Notes: generated by a model from the sequence alone, not told the origin. DNA of 64,000 bases from Pictodentalium vernedei (GCA_031216915.1 CM062292.1:202885262-202949261), one strand, 5' to 3'. Shown: positions 32,670-44,690, counted from the stretch's first letter. Numbers and translations: made by a program.

Positions 32670-33086
32670 GATGTGTTATCCGTATAGAACAGGGGTTCAA
32701 CCATGGTGGCCTCATTGGATCCAGGGACACTCATAGCAGGTCTAGATTCTCGCTACCATTTGCGCGAGAATCCAAATAGATTCTCCAAAATTTAGATGAA
32801 ATATACGCCCTGTCCTGTGATCCTGATTTTAACTGTACTTAATGATGATCATCAGCGACCATGATGCACCCCAGAGGGCTTATGGACACTTACCACTAGT
32901 CTCTATACAGCTGGATTGATGGAACTCTCATTGGTCACATATAGAGAAGTGTCTCACCAGCAACCATCGTCAGTTTTCAATTTTCCGATACCTCACAATC
33001 ATCGATCGCTTTTTAAAGGATATACTTTGATGTCTGGGGAAAAAAGAATTTATGTTGATGTTGCACGCTTTTTTTTCATGGTAATA

Positions 33087-33514
33087 CAGTGGAGCCCACT
33101 TAATTGTATATCTCTTAACTGAATAACCCTGTTAATTGAATATAATGTCCCAACACAAAACCATTTACCACACCTCCAGTACAAATTTGACCTGTTAATT
33201 GAATATAGGTTATAGAGTAAACTCCTGTTAATTGAATAAAAAGTCTTGTAACCTGTCGAGAAATTACCCCGACTTTCCACAGTTTTCCCTTGTTTATAGA
33301 CCTATCTGGCCTCATTACACACAATACAGGCATTTGATATATTATATCTTGTTTGGCAGAGCTCATGGAGCTCTGTCAAACAAAATATAATAGAATAAAT
33401 GCTAGGTTTATCTCTAGAATACAGGAAAATACCACAATCCCGGTTAATTGAATACTCCGTTAATTGAATATTCTTCACTGGCAAAGTGGCTATTCAATTA
33501 ACAGGGTTCCACTG
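33087..33514. mobile_element. pogo-like MITE with 'gttaattgaata' motifs
   Basis: Ends CAGTGGAGCCCACTTAATTG and CAATTAACAGGGTTCCACTG are inverted, with TA on each side (33085-33086, 33515-33516), as for pogo/Tigger elements. 'gttaattgaata' recurs at least four times inside, possibly transposase binding sites. The centre holds a palindrome (33351-33386) with TTGTTTGGCAGAGCTC and its inverse. Confidence 0.75.
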
Positions 33515-33858
33515 TACCAATTGAATATTTTCAACATATTTTAGTTATTATTTACAATAACAAGTACCGAGATTGGAAAGTTGATACAATGTTACTTGTT
33601 TTCGTGGTAGGTAAACACCATGACGTTTGATGGATTGCAAGTTGTTATCCTGTGATTGATTGACTTGGTGCTGTCTCGGGGCGGGGTGGGGAATGGGCTG
33701 ATTGAAATGCGACCTTTTGCGCTGAAGGTTCAGTAATCCAGTTCCATCATTGACAATGTGACGAAGCGAGGAATTATTCCAATGTATACAAATTTAACAG
33801 CTGATAAATTAAATGCCTGGTCTGTTTTTGTAATACACATACCCATATAAATGAGTAC

Positions 33859-34101
33859 TTAACCCTTTACCTAACATGAAAAGCAGACGACACTTGCAAA
33901 AAAAATTCTTGAATAACTAATTTTTTTTCATTTTTTGTCTCAACAACATAGGTTATAACCCCTCGTTGGAACGAGCTCGTTCCAACAAGGGGTCATAACC
34001 TATGTTTTTGAGACAAAAACTGAAAATATTTTGAAAATTAATTGACGATTTTTGAGAATAGCGCTGGCCGGTTTTGGCCGTTACGTTGGGTAAAGGGTTA
34101 A
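33859..34101. mobile_element. TTAA-A MITE abutting a TTAA-E MITE
   Basis: TTAACCCTTTACCTAACATG and CGTTGGGTAAAGGGTTAA. The centre is a perfect palindrome with no spacer (ttggaacGAGCTCgttccaa). Its right TTAA (34098-34101) is also the left end of the next element. Confidence 0.93.
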
Positions 34102-34335
34102 CCCTTTGAACTCTAGTGGTATCTTCCATGCCAGTTCAGTGGCAGCAATTAGAAGAGTCCATATTCATTATTTGGGGTAGACCAATCAATATTTTCAGCG
34201 TGCAGCATCGGAGCTGCACGTTGAAAGTATTGATTGGTCTACCCCACACATCTACTAACAGCCATCTTATATAATGACGTTATGACGTATCATGTTACTG
34301 GCCGGAAAAACGTCCGCTAGAATTCAAAGGGTTAA
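34098..34335. mobile_element. TTAA-E MITE
   Basis: TTAACCCTTTGAACTCTAG and CTAGAATTCAAAGGGTTAA are good inverted ends. Centre: gtagaccaatcaatattttc / agcgtgcagcatcggagctg / 'gaaagtattgattggtctac'. Same orientation as the copy at 25621. Confidence 0.85.
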
Positions 34336-35472
34336 CCAAGTGGCTTTTTGTTTCATGTGCATTACAGTGGCAGTAGTTTGACGTTCCAACTACTTTAATC
34401 AGTGTACTGGCAAAAGGTTTTTCGTTTGCTTTCTAACGTACCATATGGCTTTACAGAAAGGTGTTCGAAGATCACCATCATAACTGATTACCTGTTAATT
34501 GCAGTAATGACGATAACTCGAAATATGTAAGAGATCTCGCCAGAATTGGCTGTATGTTGTATGTCAGTATATCAGTTATCTCATCTCTTCTCACCCATGT
34601 CTCTCCTCAACTCATCTTCATTGTTGTATTATCATCATAACATTATGGACAATGACATGGTGATAGGGTGGAGATGGATTTGTTCAAGAGAGGCTCCAAA
34701 ATTCATCTGCCGTGGCAAGGCCTGTTACCTGACTCGTCTCATTTGCATTTTCATCTCATTTAGTATTCATCTTGTTGTCATGCCGTTGAAAACAAATATT
34801 AATTTCACGCAGAGCTTCGAACAACTGTTAGTGCAAATTCGAAAAAGGTCTGGTGATGTCACATTCCGAGACATTATCCGATCTTAGACTGCAAAGTCGC
34901 AGATATCTGGCATGCCCCTATTACCCCCTCTGGACACTGAGAGACTCGGGCGATGCGTTCGTCACCCTTGCTAGATACTCACAAAAGGTCCGGGCCACGC
35001 AACAGAATTCACATCAGGACCCGGAATCCCCCTCGGAGGCCACACCTTCGACAAAAATCAACAGTGAAAAATAACAATTACACCCTGACCACTCAAGTGT
35101 TTTTGAGGGAATATCGTTAACAAATATCTATCTCACGATATTATTTTTTGTGTCTGATTGTAAGACCTTGTTTGCACCAAACTTGTGTATGTATGACCTT
35201 CATTAGGATTTCATGTTGCAGCGGAAATTTGAACCGAGAGACCAATCCTCATCCTTACTGTTGTAATTATGTGGGATCAACACAATTCTTGTTAGCCACT
35301 AATGTCAATATTTGGTTACATCGGTAAATTAGCATTGGTTTACAATTACGAGATGTCCTTTGTTGTTCCTTTTATTTTTATTCCACGGGCTGTTCGGAAA
35401 AGATAAACGAATGGAAAGTGAATCATGGAAAGATACCAGAAGACGTCATTTCATTTTGATGGAATCATTTTT
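34336..35472. other. No feature recognised; possibly single-copy
   Basis: Two overlapping plus-strand frames (34546-34887, 34853-35074) exist. The second ends in a polar, Ser/Pro/Lys-rich sequence (ATQQNSHQDPESPSEATPS), as terminal exons can, but no splice acceptor or homology supports it. Good place to look for a host exon. Confidence 0.4.
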
Positions 35473-37060
35473 AGCTCCACTTTGGCGAAGCCAAATTTGA
35501 GCTTATGCCATGGCCCGTCGTCCGTCTGTACGTCTGTCCGTCAACAATTGGATACGGCTCGGGCTAGAGGCCGTATTTATGAACCGATCTTTACGAAACT
35601 TCTTGGGTACCTTTGTTATGACCCTGGGACGAGAACGAGTGTTTTTGGGTGCGGTTCGAAATTCAAGATGGCTGCCAGCCGCCATTTTGTACCGATGATG
35701 CAGAAATCTGTTTTTTTGTACAGAACTTCCATATGACAGCTCTAATTTGAATAATTTTTTGTATGAATGTTTAGTACCATGGGATACATCACATATAATA
35801 CGGGGTTTTTTCTCGTGCATAAATTATGCAAATTAGACTAACTTTGATGTTTTTTGGTGTTACTTTCAGCACTGTAAGTGCAAATGCCAATACGGCTCGG
35901 GCTAGAGGCCGTATTTATGAACCGATCTTTACGAAACTCCTTGGGTACCTTTGTTATCACTGTGGAACGAGAACGAGTGTTTTTGGGTCCGGTCTGAAAT
36001 CCAAGATGGCCGATAGCAGCCATTTTGTACAAAATTTGGTGCAATCAGATTTTTGCACAGAACTTCCATATGAAAGCGCTGATTTGAATAATTTTTTTGT
36101 GTGAATGTTTAGTACCATGGGATACATCACATATAATACGGGTTTTTTTCTCATGCAGAAATTATGCAAATTAGATGAACTTTGATTTTTTCAGTGCTAC
36201 TTACACGCAGTTAGTACACATGTCAATACGGCTCGGGCTAGAGTCTGTATTTATGAACCGATCTTCACGAAACGTCTTGGGTACCTTTGTTATCACCTTG
36301 GGACGAGAACGAGTGTTTCTGTGTGCGGTCCAAAATTCAAGATGGCTGCCAGTGGCCATTTTGTACCGAGATTAGGTCTAATCAGTTTTTTGTACACAAC
36401 TTCTATACGGCTCAGGCTAGAGGCCGTATTTATGAACCGATCTTTACGAATCTTCTTGGGTACCTTTGTTATCACCGTGGGATGAGAACGAGTGTTTTTG
36501 GGTGTGTTCCGAAATTCAAGATGGCCACCAGTAGCCATTTTGTACCAAAATTAGTGCAATCAGTCTTTTGTACAGAACTTCTGTATGAAAGTTCTGATTT
36601 GAATAAATTTTTGTATGAATTTTTAGTAACATGGAATACATCACATATAGTACAGGTTTTTTTCTCGTGCAGAAATTATGCAAATTAGATGAACTTTGAT
36701 TTATTCAGTGCTACTTATACACTGTAAGTGCACATGTCAATACGGCTCGGGCTAGAGGCTGTATTTATGAACCGATCTTCACAAAACTTCTTGGGTACCT
36801 TTGTTATCACCTTGGGACGAGAACGAGTGTTTCTGGGTGCGGTCCAAAATTCAAGATGGCTGCCAGTGGCCATTTTGTACCGAAATCAGTTTTTTTGTCA
36901 CAACTTCTACACAGCTCATATTTGTGAACTGATCTTCACGAAACTTCTTGGGTACCTTTGTTTTCACCTTGGGACAGGAATGAGTGTGTTTTGGGATGCC
37001 TTTGTTATCACTGTGCTATGAGAACAAATATTTTGGGGTTCAGTCAGACCCACTCTGGGA
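35473..37060 (+). repeat. Tandem array, about 335-base unit
   Basis: The unit starts 'tacggctcgggctagaggcc' and occurs at 35553, 35891, 36227, 36406 (a short, 179-base unit) and 36741, with a decayed sixth near 36905. Each contains 'gaaattcaagatggctgcca', 'tttgttatcaccgtgggacg' and, in long units, 'gggatacatcacatataata'. A 5' lead-in 'agctccactttggcgaagcc' 'cgtcgtccgtctgtacgtct' precedes the first unit. Open frames here repeat with the unit and are not taken as genes. Confidence 0.85.
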
Positions 37061-39638
37061 CTCAAAGATTTCTTTTCTAGTTTAGCATCTGACTGTCACC
37101 CACCTTTACAATACTTTACCTATACATTTGTTACCTGCAACGGTCAGTATTTATGTACAGACCGTTACAATACTTTATAATATGTACCTTTGTTATCAGG
37201 TCATTACCTAGATGTTTGTTATTGCTGTGTCACATACTATACATGTACATGTCTTTGTCTTGACAAGTTGAGCTACAGTGTCATTGACACTTTCATTTTT
37301 TCTTCTCACAAAAGTATGTTTCCTTAAGGTATCACTGCAGTAACTATTTTCCCATAGGCGACCATTATAACGTTCAAGCGAATGAAATTACGATCGCATC
37401 ACTTTAATTTTGGCATTCAAATATCTTTGTCAAGTATAGCCCTCCAGACAACTTTGTCTGACCAGAAAACATGGGGTCATGCAACAAATAAGACAGAAAA
37501 CCTGACCGGAAGGGAAGTACCGGTCACGTGCACCTATTTTTCGGGGAATTTCCAACAAAACCACACCAAAAGTCAATTGTATTTTTCAAGTCCAAAAGTC
37601 ATCTAATCACCCTCTTTATTCATCTGGAATATTCAACAATAATATAAGATGCCATTAGAATGTTTCAAATGTTTATTGGAACAATATAGTTTCCCAAGGC
37701 TGCTCAAGGCGGGAAACTTTAATTCAAATGTTTGCTGCAGCGATACCTTAACTCCTTGCAACCCATTGAATGTAAGACTATACTATATAGGTAATACAAT
37801 GTTTCCTGGTGTTGCTTCTGGTAAAACTTCTTATTCGAGATCGTTTGGATCTTATACCACATACGGGTGTATTCCGTGCAACCTGGCGGTGCTTTCAGTA
37901 ACGTAAATGCAGGTCGTTTCACTTTTGGTATTCTAATGAAATACAATAAACAGATATTGCTATTTTTATGTTAATGAAGTAGTTTTGCCCTCCGACAGAG
38001 TTATCGGGAGTTGAAGTTATGCGTACAATCGGCGTACATAATACTTTATCACACTGTGCCACCGTGCTACTTTACCACACCGTGCCACCGTGCTTCAACT
38101 TCGGCAGCTGGGATTAAAAGTCTCGTCCAAGCACACAGCGCGGGACACGATCTAACCTACGGTCTTTCAATCTCAAGACTGTAGAATGCTCGAACTAATG
38201 AGTCATCGGCTTCCGACAGATTTCAGCTGTGGTGAAACTAAAACCATATTGTTACCATTTGACATTGTAGCTACTACGTCTGAGTCTGGCGAAATAGCTG
38301 TTATGACGGTGTTGAATGTAAAGATTGCATATTGTTTGTCTTTTTGGGGTTTTGTGGTAAAAATTACCTCCCAGAGATCAAGGCAGCCAAGAATGTGACT
38401 TGCCGTTTTTCGCACGACCGATATTAATCGTCCTCCGAGACAACAAGGTGCCATCTGCAATGCAAAAGCATCGCAGATGGCGTGTTGATGCTCTCAAGAG
38501 AGATTTTCACTTCTCTTTGGTTTTCTGAAGAATTATTTATCAAAATCGTAAGAGTAATCGATCGATAATATTTTCTATAACAAGCAACAAGTAAACCTAT
38601 GGTGGTTAAGTCTTATATGTTATATTTCCCGTGACCTCCCCCTTCTTCTGACTGTCTGAGATATACTATACTATTTCCGATAGTTTTACCGATCGGTGAA
38701 TCGGGGTTCTGAAAATAACCGTGCCGCACTATACCCGTCCACTTCACACTTTCTCAAAATAGCCGTGGAATCTTCTAGGACGTAGGACTGACCGAACATA
38801 ATATCCCCTTTCAAGAAGTTTTTTCCCCTAAATACTGTTGCGTTATTTCTAAGTTACAGAATGAAAATGCTCTTGTTGGACAAAATCCTTGAAAATATAG
38901 GCAATGGAGTTATTATTGAAATCCTGTTTGCCAGTGTTGGTAGCAAGATTCTTCCTCGCGTTGTTCGATATAATTTAATAATTATTGCACGACATGTTGT
39001 TGACTATGCCAAAATAGTGATTCGAAGAAGGATAGTTCACGCGTCGGTTGGCAGAGTAAACTCCAAACCATGAAATATTTATAATATAAAGGATTCCGGC
39101 ATCATCAGACACATATCATGGCAGGTAAACTTATACACGAGACGACATTGTCGTTACTCTTCCAAGGCAAGTTTGAAGTTTGAGTATTCCCTTCTATCTG
39201 AGAGCTCATTGTCATGTCAGGACATAAATATTTTCAAAAAGTTTGGATGGGAACACTGTTTTCCTGACCATGACATGAATTCGCCCAGCGAATCTTCCTT
39301 CTCGGCGTGCTATCCAGACAAGAAGTGCACAATCGCCTAAAATATCCACCACAATCTGCAATGTCGTAGTAGATAAAAGCACGTGGTACAACATTGTCTT
39401 TTGTCGTAGGTAATTTCTACGACTTGTCTTATTACCATACTAGCAAAAACCTGCAACAGGTGTATGCCTATTCCGAGGTCTTTGAACGTGCGAAGTATTG
39501 CGCAATGGTACTCTGTCTGACGCGACACATAATTTGGAGGAGGAGGAGGAGTAATATTCCATTCTCAGTCATCTCCTACTATGTACGCTTTTACCCATGG
39601 TCCCAGTTTGGAACACCCTGGCCAGGCCGATACGAAAG
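37061..39638. other. Mostly single-copy, no gene recognised
   Basis: Apart from the hairpin at 38449 and a short duplicated phrase 'ccacaccgtgccaccgtgct' / 'cacactgtgccaccgtgcta' (38050-38095), nothing repeats. It lies upstream of the candidate host exon at 40257 and may be its intron. Confidence 0.4.
38449..38484. repeat. Palindrome 'gccatctgcaatgc'
   Basis: gccatctgcaatgc / aaaa / gcatcgcagatggc, a hairpin of 14 pairs with one mismatch, in unannotated DNA. Possibly a MITE core; ends not found. Confidence 0.55.
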
Positions 39639-39651
39639 GTGGATAATAGGT

Positions 39652-40022
39652 TATTTATTTATTTATTTATTGATGTTTTAAGATCACATATTTATGCACA
39701 ATGGCTAATCATGACCGTGACAGTTTTACGGGTGGAGGAAGCCGGAGTACCCGGAGAGAACCACCGAGCAACGACGAGCAGCTGCCAGCTCCCCAACATC
39801 GTAACTCCACACTGCAGCACAAGCACGGTTAGATTGGTTGAAGACATGCGTACCATCGACGTGCAGTACGCCTTAGTACACGGCGTCATCGTGCCCCCAC
39901 GCGGGCAATGGAGGTGAAGTGTCTTGCCCAAGGACACAACGCGGTTGCCGCAGGTGGGATTCGAACCGAGGACCTCTTGGCTTGCAGCCTGCACCTCTAC
40001 CTACTGAGCCACCGCGCTCCCC
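39652..40022 (-). mobile_element. tRNA-headed SINE, minus strand
   Basis: Complete copy. On its own strand the head is GGGGAGCGCGGTGGCTCAGT then AGGTAGAGG...GCTGCAAGC...GGTTCGAATCC, a recognisable tRNA with a GCA-type anticodon loop, close to tRNA-Cys. The body and (AAAT)n tail follow. The 13-base duplication 'gtggataataggt' flanks it (39639-39651 and 40023-40035). Best copy for identifying the parental tRNA. Confidence 0.9.
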
Positions 40023-40256
40023 GTGGATAATAGGTATATTTTAATACTAAATGGTAACCGTTTGGGTTGCTTTTGTTGGTGGGTGAAGGTTGACGCTCAG
40101 AGTGAAAAGGTTAGTGAGAGAAGAAATAGCAAAAGATAAATGAACTGAAAGGAAGAGTTCTTATATTCTACTGCAGAAACTGAGTTGGTGTTTCGGAGAC
40201 GGCATGAAGTGACATAATAGAACACACATCTCAACTTTATTTTTTTTTTCTTTCAG

Positions 40257-40446
40257 CAAATATTTGCAAAGGGTATTCTACGCTTGGATTTTAAAAATTT
40301 CGCATCGGTTCAAAGGAATTTAATCTTTGAAGTTTACCCCAAAACAGGAGACGCCTCAACAGTTAACATTGTATCCGTGTGTTTAAAACGAAATGATGAG
40401 GATGACACACGCTGTACTTTGGGATCGACTCAGTTAATTATACCAG
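40257..40446 (+). CDS. Candidate host exon: Notch-ligand N-terminal (MNNL-like) domain
   Basis: This 190-bp stretch has the best exon signature in the window. A T-rich tract ends in TTTCTTTCAG immediately before it, and a near-consensus donor CAG|GTAAGT follows it. The frame is open throughout (63 codons plus 1 nt). The translation begins QIFAKGILRLDFKNF and contains VCLKRNDEDDTRCTLGSTQ followed by IIPG. That resembles the start and the VCLK...C(T/S)xG...P(V/I)xG block of the MNNL domain of Delta, Jagged and Serrate proteins, secreted-side Notch ligands. The paired cysteines usual earlier in the domain are not visible, so a diverged ligand or a different C2-like protein remains possible. I found no neighbouring exon (signal peptide, DSL or EGF) nearby; introns would have to be long. 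The frame and splice sites are seen; the family is inferred. Confidence 0.55.
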
Positions 40447-40864
40447 GTAAGTGCCAGAGGTATCTGCACAAACAAAGGTGGCGGAAGTTCAGCGAAGAGT
40501 GAGAGAGTTATGCAAATGCTCAAGACAGCCCAGAAGTACCAAGATTTGGCCCGGAGGAAAAAATGAAATAAAGGATCCACAGAAATTGCGTTTCCTTCAT
40601 TCTCAGGTTTTGACGAGTACAACGGAATGTAGTAAAAGTGTCTGTGTGAGGTTGTGTGTGTTGGGGCGGGGCGGGGCGGGGCGGGGGGGGCGGGATAATT
40701 GGACTGATAAATTTAATTTACATTGAAACAGCTGGCAACCTTTCGTGTTACGACACAGATAAATGACAGATTATCATCAGACGCGGGCAATGTAGCAATA
40801 CATGCCATTCTCTTTTTTGCATGCATTTCACGGTTCATCCTGTTTCTTCTACTTCGGCCATCTT

Positions 40865-40905
40865 CCAACCCGAAGGCTGGCCTTCGGGTTGGAAGATGAC
40901 TGAAG
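40865..40905. repeat. Palindrome 'catcttccaacccgaaggc'
   Basis: catcttccaacccgaaggc / tggcc / ttcgggttggaagatg forms a stem of about 17 pairs, embedded in weaker inverted flanks ('cttctacttcgg'...'ctgaagaagaag'). A related sequence without the perfect stem is at 59461-59510 (gttccaacccgaagtctttg). Probably the core of a decayed MITE. Confidence 0.6.
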
Positions 40906-40969
40906 AAGAAGTACACCGAACTGAATGTGGAATTGACTGGACAAATGCAAATACATTTAGTATTTATTA

Positions 40970-41320
40970 TTTATTTATTGGGGTTTAAGGTCACATACTT
41001 ATGCCCAGTGGTTAATCGTGACCTTGACAGTTTTACGGATGGAGGAAGCTGGAGTATCCGGAGAGAACCACCGAGCAACGACGAGCAACTGTCAGCTCCT
41101 CAACATTCTAACTCTGTTCGAGCTCCGCGCAATCAGGGTTACGGGGTGGAAGACATGTGCACCATCGACGTGCAGTACGCATTAGTACACGGCGTCATCG
41201 TGCCCCCATGCAGGCAACCGGGATAAAGTGCCTTGCCATGGACATAAAGCGGGTCGTCCCGAACGGGGATCGAACTCGGGACCTCCAGCATAGAAGTCCA
41301 ACAGTCTACCACTGATTTAT
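40970..41320 (-). mobile_element. tRNA-headed SINE, minus strand, 5' end cut
   Basis: Has the tail, body ('ggaggaagctggagtatccg', 'cgtgcagtacgcattagtac') and most of the head (B box in 'ggggatcgaactcgggacct' on the plus strand). The head stops at about 41320 before the A box is complete. A short repeat 'acatttaa/acatttag' lies on both sides. Lies about 520 bases downstream of the candidate host exon. Confidence 0.85.
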
Positions 41321-41454
41321 TTACATTTAAAAGCAGTGTATTCCAGAAAGTTCTTAAATTAACACATCTACATGCAAACTCTCAAATTTAAAACCTTATT
41401 GTGTAATCGTGAGTCATATCTGTGGAATAGGGTGTTTGCTTATCGTAAAAAGTA

Positions 41455-41705
41455 ACATGCCGCCGAAAGTTTATTTTAAATATATATAATGACCCCTAAT
41501 GGATTTCAGACATGCTAATGTGTTTCAAACATGACATTAGAATACACAAATTTGATATATATTTAGACTAAGTGTTGAGCTTATTTTGCGATTAAACCGC
41601 CTGACAATAATTGATGTGTTATTCATTGATGGATTCCAGTTTATTCCTTACAATAATGTTATGCAAGCGTTTCTTTTTCTTCTCAGCGACGACAGGTCGA
41701 AGATT
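41455..41705 (+). repeat. Repeat pair member 1 ('atgccgccgaaa')
   Basis: 'catgccgccgaaagtttatt', 'gacaataattgatgtgttat', 'tattccttacaataatgtta' and 'gcgacgacaggtcgaagatt' match 49118-49345 in order at roughly 75-80 percent. No ORF, no clear ends. Confidence 0.65.
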
Positions 41706-41734
41706 TAATTAATTATCCTCTCGATAATATTTCG

Positions 41735-42260
41735 GGGCATATAGCCGTGGCGCTGCCCGTCTGTAAACGGAGTTGGTTTTCGCTCTCTAAGTCCGTTTGT
41801 CCGGATGAAACCAAACTTGGCATGTGGGTTAGGCATGATGTAAGGAAGAACCCTACTTATTTTGAAATCATTGCGCCAAAGGACAAGGTCACAGTAACCT
41901 TGAACTTTTATTTTTACCAACAGTGGCTGTGTTAATTTAATGTAATATATTACCACGGTTACTGTATCAGGGTGATTTTTCGAGCGGATTGGCCACCCCT
42001 GGCCGCCACCTCTAGTTTTTTTAAAAAATAAGTTTGGTTAAATTGATTTCATCTTCTTATGGACACTATTTTCGTTTTCTCTCAAGGGTGGGAGTACAAA
42101 AATTACTATGTATAAATTTTCTTTTTCGGAACCCCAAAGCCGATTTGAAATAAATTCGGAATGCATTGTTATTGGAAGACATGTATTTGATTTTCTGGGA
42201 AAAAATATTCTTGGCCTATACGGGACATCACCTTGGGTAAAGGGAAAAGAAAAAAAGGAA
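41735..42260 (+). repeat. Dispersed repeat with 'aaggtcacagtaaccttg' motif
   Basis: Carries 'ggatgaaaccaaacttggca' 'tgtgggttaggcatgatgta' and 'aaaggacaaggtcacagtaa' 'ccttgaac', a pattern resembling the element heads at 18900 and 30980 ('gatttgaaccaaatttggta'). Only one copy in this window. The family is inferred from style rather than from a second copy. Confidence 0.4.
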
Positions 42261-42774
42261 ACATTTTTGAACTGCAGAACATTGGTAATTGATATTTGGT
42301 GTGTATTATTGTTGTGTCATTGGGTGCTATATTGAGATTTTCACAACTTAACACTGTGGGTAACAAGAGAAACGTTAAAAAAAACATCTCACGGACCACT
42401 GGATTAAATTCATTGATATTTGATAAACAATATCTTTGTAATGGTTATTTACAAGGTTTTTTTTTAAATCAAACCCCACTTTTAAAATTGCTGATTTGGG
42501 TAGGATGAGAAAAATAAATATTACTTATTCTGATTTCGCTGCTAAATCACATCCTCTAAAAATCCAGATTTGTTTATCTTGTTGGCCAAAGCTGGGGTAT
42601 CTGTTTATATTTTATGAATTTAAGAAAAATAAAAAATAAACAGATAGGAGCGTCTTTATGTTTTAGAAAGTCGATTTTTATCTTAAACTGGGCAGCAAAT
42701 ATTTTAGATGCTGATGATTTAGAACCCAAGGACCAAGCACAGGAGAGTAACGGATTTTTGCCTCTCTGTCTTCC

Positions 42775-43020
42775 AGTGAGGGATGCGTGTACATGTTTGT
42801 AATAGGATGATGGGCTTGCGATCAAAATGTCGTTCGACCCTGGTCCCGTTATCTGCGTTGTGTCCGTGGCAAGGCACATTATCCCAAACAGTTAATCCTA
42901 ACTGCCCAAGTTGGAGAACAGTTTTTCAGAGTGCTAAGGCACACTGGGTACAGGACCCTGGTTCATCATGGCTTGTAGCATTTCACTATACTTTGTTGAA
43001 CTGTCATAAATGATGAAGTA
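42775..43020 (+). mobile_element. Old, diverged SINE
   Basis: Recognised by 'ctgcgttgtgtccgtggcaa' and 'ggcacattatccc', followed by loosely matching body. The head and tail are not clear. No target duplication seen. Confidence 0.55.
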
Positions 43021-43374
43021 TTTATGAGAAATGAAAAACTGAGCCACCTGCCATGACTGTTCTGACGAATCCTTTAGTAAACACTGATTTTATTTTCTTC
43101 CTTTTGTTTGGTGGTTTTCGGGATTAACGGTTGCTTCTAGAAAAATAGAATAAATCTCTCAATTAGATGTATCGATTTTAGGCAGTATTTTGTTGTTCTA
43201 CCAATTTCCCTCGCATTTCAAGTTAAAACTGGAATCGATCCTAGCATAGTTCAACACGATAAACTACGCATTCCTGACATTTTAGAAATGTAGGATATTT
43301 CTTTGTGTAGTATGAAGTGATGAGAGGACTCTACATCAGCTTATTGAATGCTGTGTTTTTTGAATGCTATTCTC

Positions 43375-43611
43375 TCTAATACTCTTCCTAACATAAAAAT
43401 ACCAGACGACACTTGTAAAACAAGTTCTTGTATAACTGAAATATAATTTCATGCCTTACAACATAGCTTAGGACCCCCATTGGAACGAGCTAAAGGAGCT
43501 CATTTCATTGGTTTAGCTCGTTCCATTGAGAGGCGAAAAGCCCATAAACTGGGGGCAAAATTAAAAAAAAAGAAATAATAAAATGATTTTCGTGAGTTCT
43601 GGTGGGTTATG
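43375..43611. mobile_element. Old TTAA-A MITE
   Basis: 'actcttcctaacataaaaat', 'ccagacgacacttgtaaaac', 'ttggaacgagct' and 'agctcgttccattgagaggc' follow family A order, but the termini and palindrome are heavily mutated. Confidence 0.65.
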
Positions 43612-43859
43612 AACATTACTTTGATCAAAGCCAAGTTATCGAAAACATTGTGAAAAACACCTGAACCTCATTAAACAAAATAGCTGTCACAAAGATAGAT
43701 TTGAAAAAAATGCAACCTAGTTTTCTTACATAGCGAATTAGACAGGATCATTCGGATTAGAGCAAGAGTATAATATAACTATTTGTCACTCTGTTTCCAT
43801 GTAACATTAGAAAAGTGGAAACACCGAGAATTTACCAAAGTACTTTTATCAAGACAAAA

Positions 43860-44690
43860 CGACTGGCAATGAAAATTGCTTAAAGTGTTTGAAAATTATT
43901 AAATGCTGCAAGTACTAGATATAATTTTTGGAAACAGTGCCAACAATGGAAGCCTTTGGCAAAGGCGGACTGGTACACCGGGAAAATTCTCGGTGGGCCC
44001 CCTATTGGGTTCCCACTGGAGCCAAAATGAATGCAGCCCATCACCTGTTGGTATGTGAAATTACGTGAAAATAACAAAAAGCCGAAATGGATCTAATGGC
44101 TCAGACTGCCGGTATATTGAATGTTCTCTATTGGCAGTCCACGAAGAGGACATTTCGATATACCAGCGGTCTAGCTTGCCATTGATCACTCAGATGAAAG
44201 GAAACAGCGTTCCGTCAATTTCACAAATTAAAATTTCCTCTGATTGGGTCGAACAATGGTCTTCCCGATGGGCCCAAACAGCCCCCGCCCCCCCCCCCCC
44301 CCTTCCCCCACCACCAGTAGAACCATTTTTGTCGAATGATCGATGAAGGTGATACAATAATGCCATCGAAATGTCCTCTATGTTGACAGCCATTGATCGC
44401 ATTCGTTCAGTTCGCAAAATCAAAATTTTCTCCGGGCCTGGATGGGGCCCCCCTTGGTGCATTCCCAGATAACTTGTCTTGGCCCAGTCCTCCCCTGGCC
44501 TTTGGAAACAGTGGAAACCAGAACAATTGATGTCGAAGATTGCTAGTATATTTTTTGGAATGGTGGAAACGCTGGAAACAGTGGAAATTTTGGAACAAGT
44601 GAAAACAATGGAAAACAGTGCTTATGCTGGAGACATTGGAAACAGTGGAAACGTATACTTAAGGTTGGATGGATTCTCATGACAGTGCAT
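43860..44690. other. Decayed repeats with 'ggaaacagtggaaac' phrases
   Basis: 'ggaaacagtg' recurs (43930, 44507, 44575, 44637), giving a loose short-period repeat. Palindromic remnants related to 54425 and a C17 run at 44285 are present. Frames here (for example polyproline) follow the low complexity. Confidence 0.45.

Noticed and set aside
35425..36688. Several open frames of 60-130 codons
   Set aside because: They recur with the 335-base tandem unit on both strands and lack any motif.
35553..36760. CRISPR array
   Set aside because: Unit length is about 335 bases, units are diverged throughout, and the sequence context is animal.
38861..39073. Signal-peptide exon for the Notch-ligand-like exon
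   Set aside because: The frame starts with Met and is hydrophobic in parts, but it has no signal-peptide layout and no donor site at a sensible place.
44065..44346. Proline-rich protein
   Set aside because: The proline run is a translated poly-C tract within decayed repeats.
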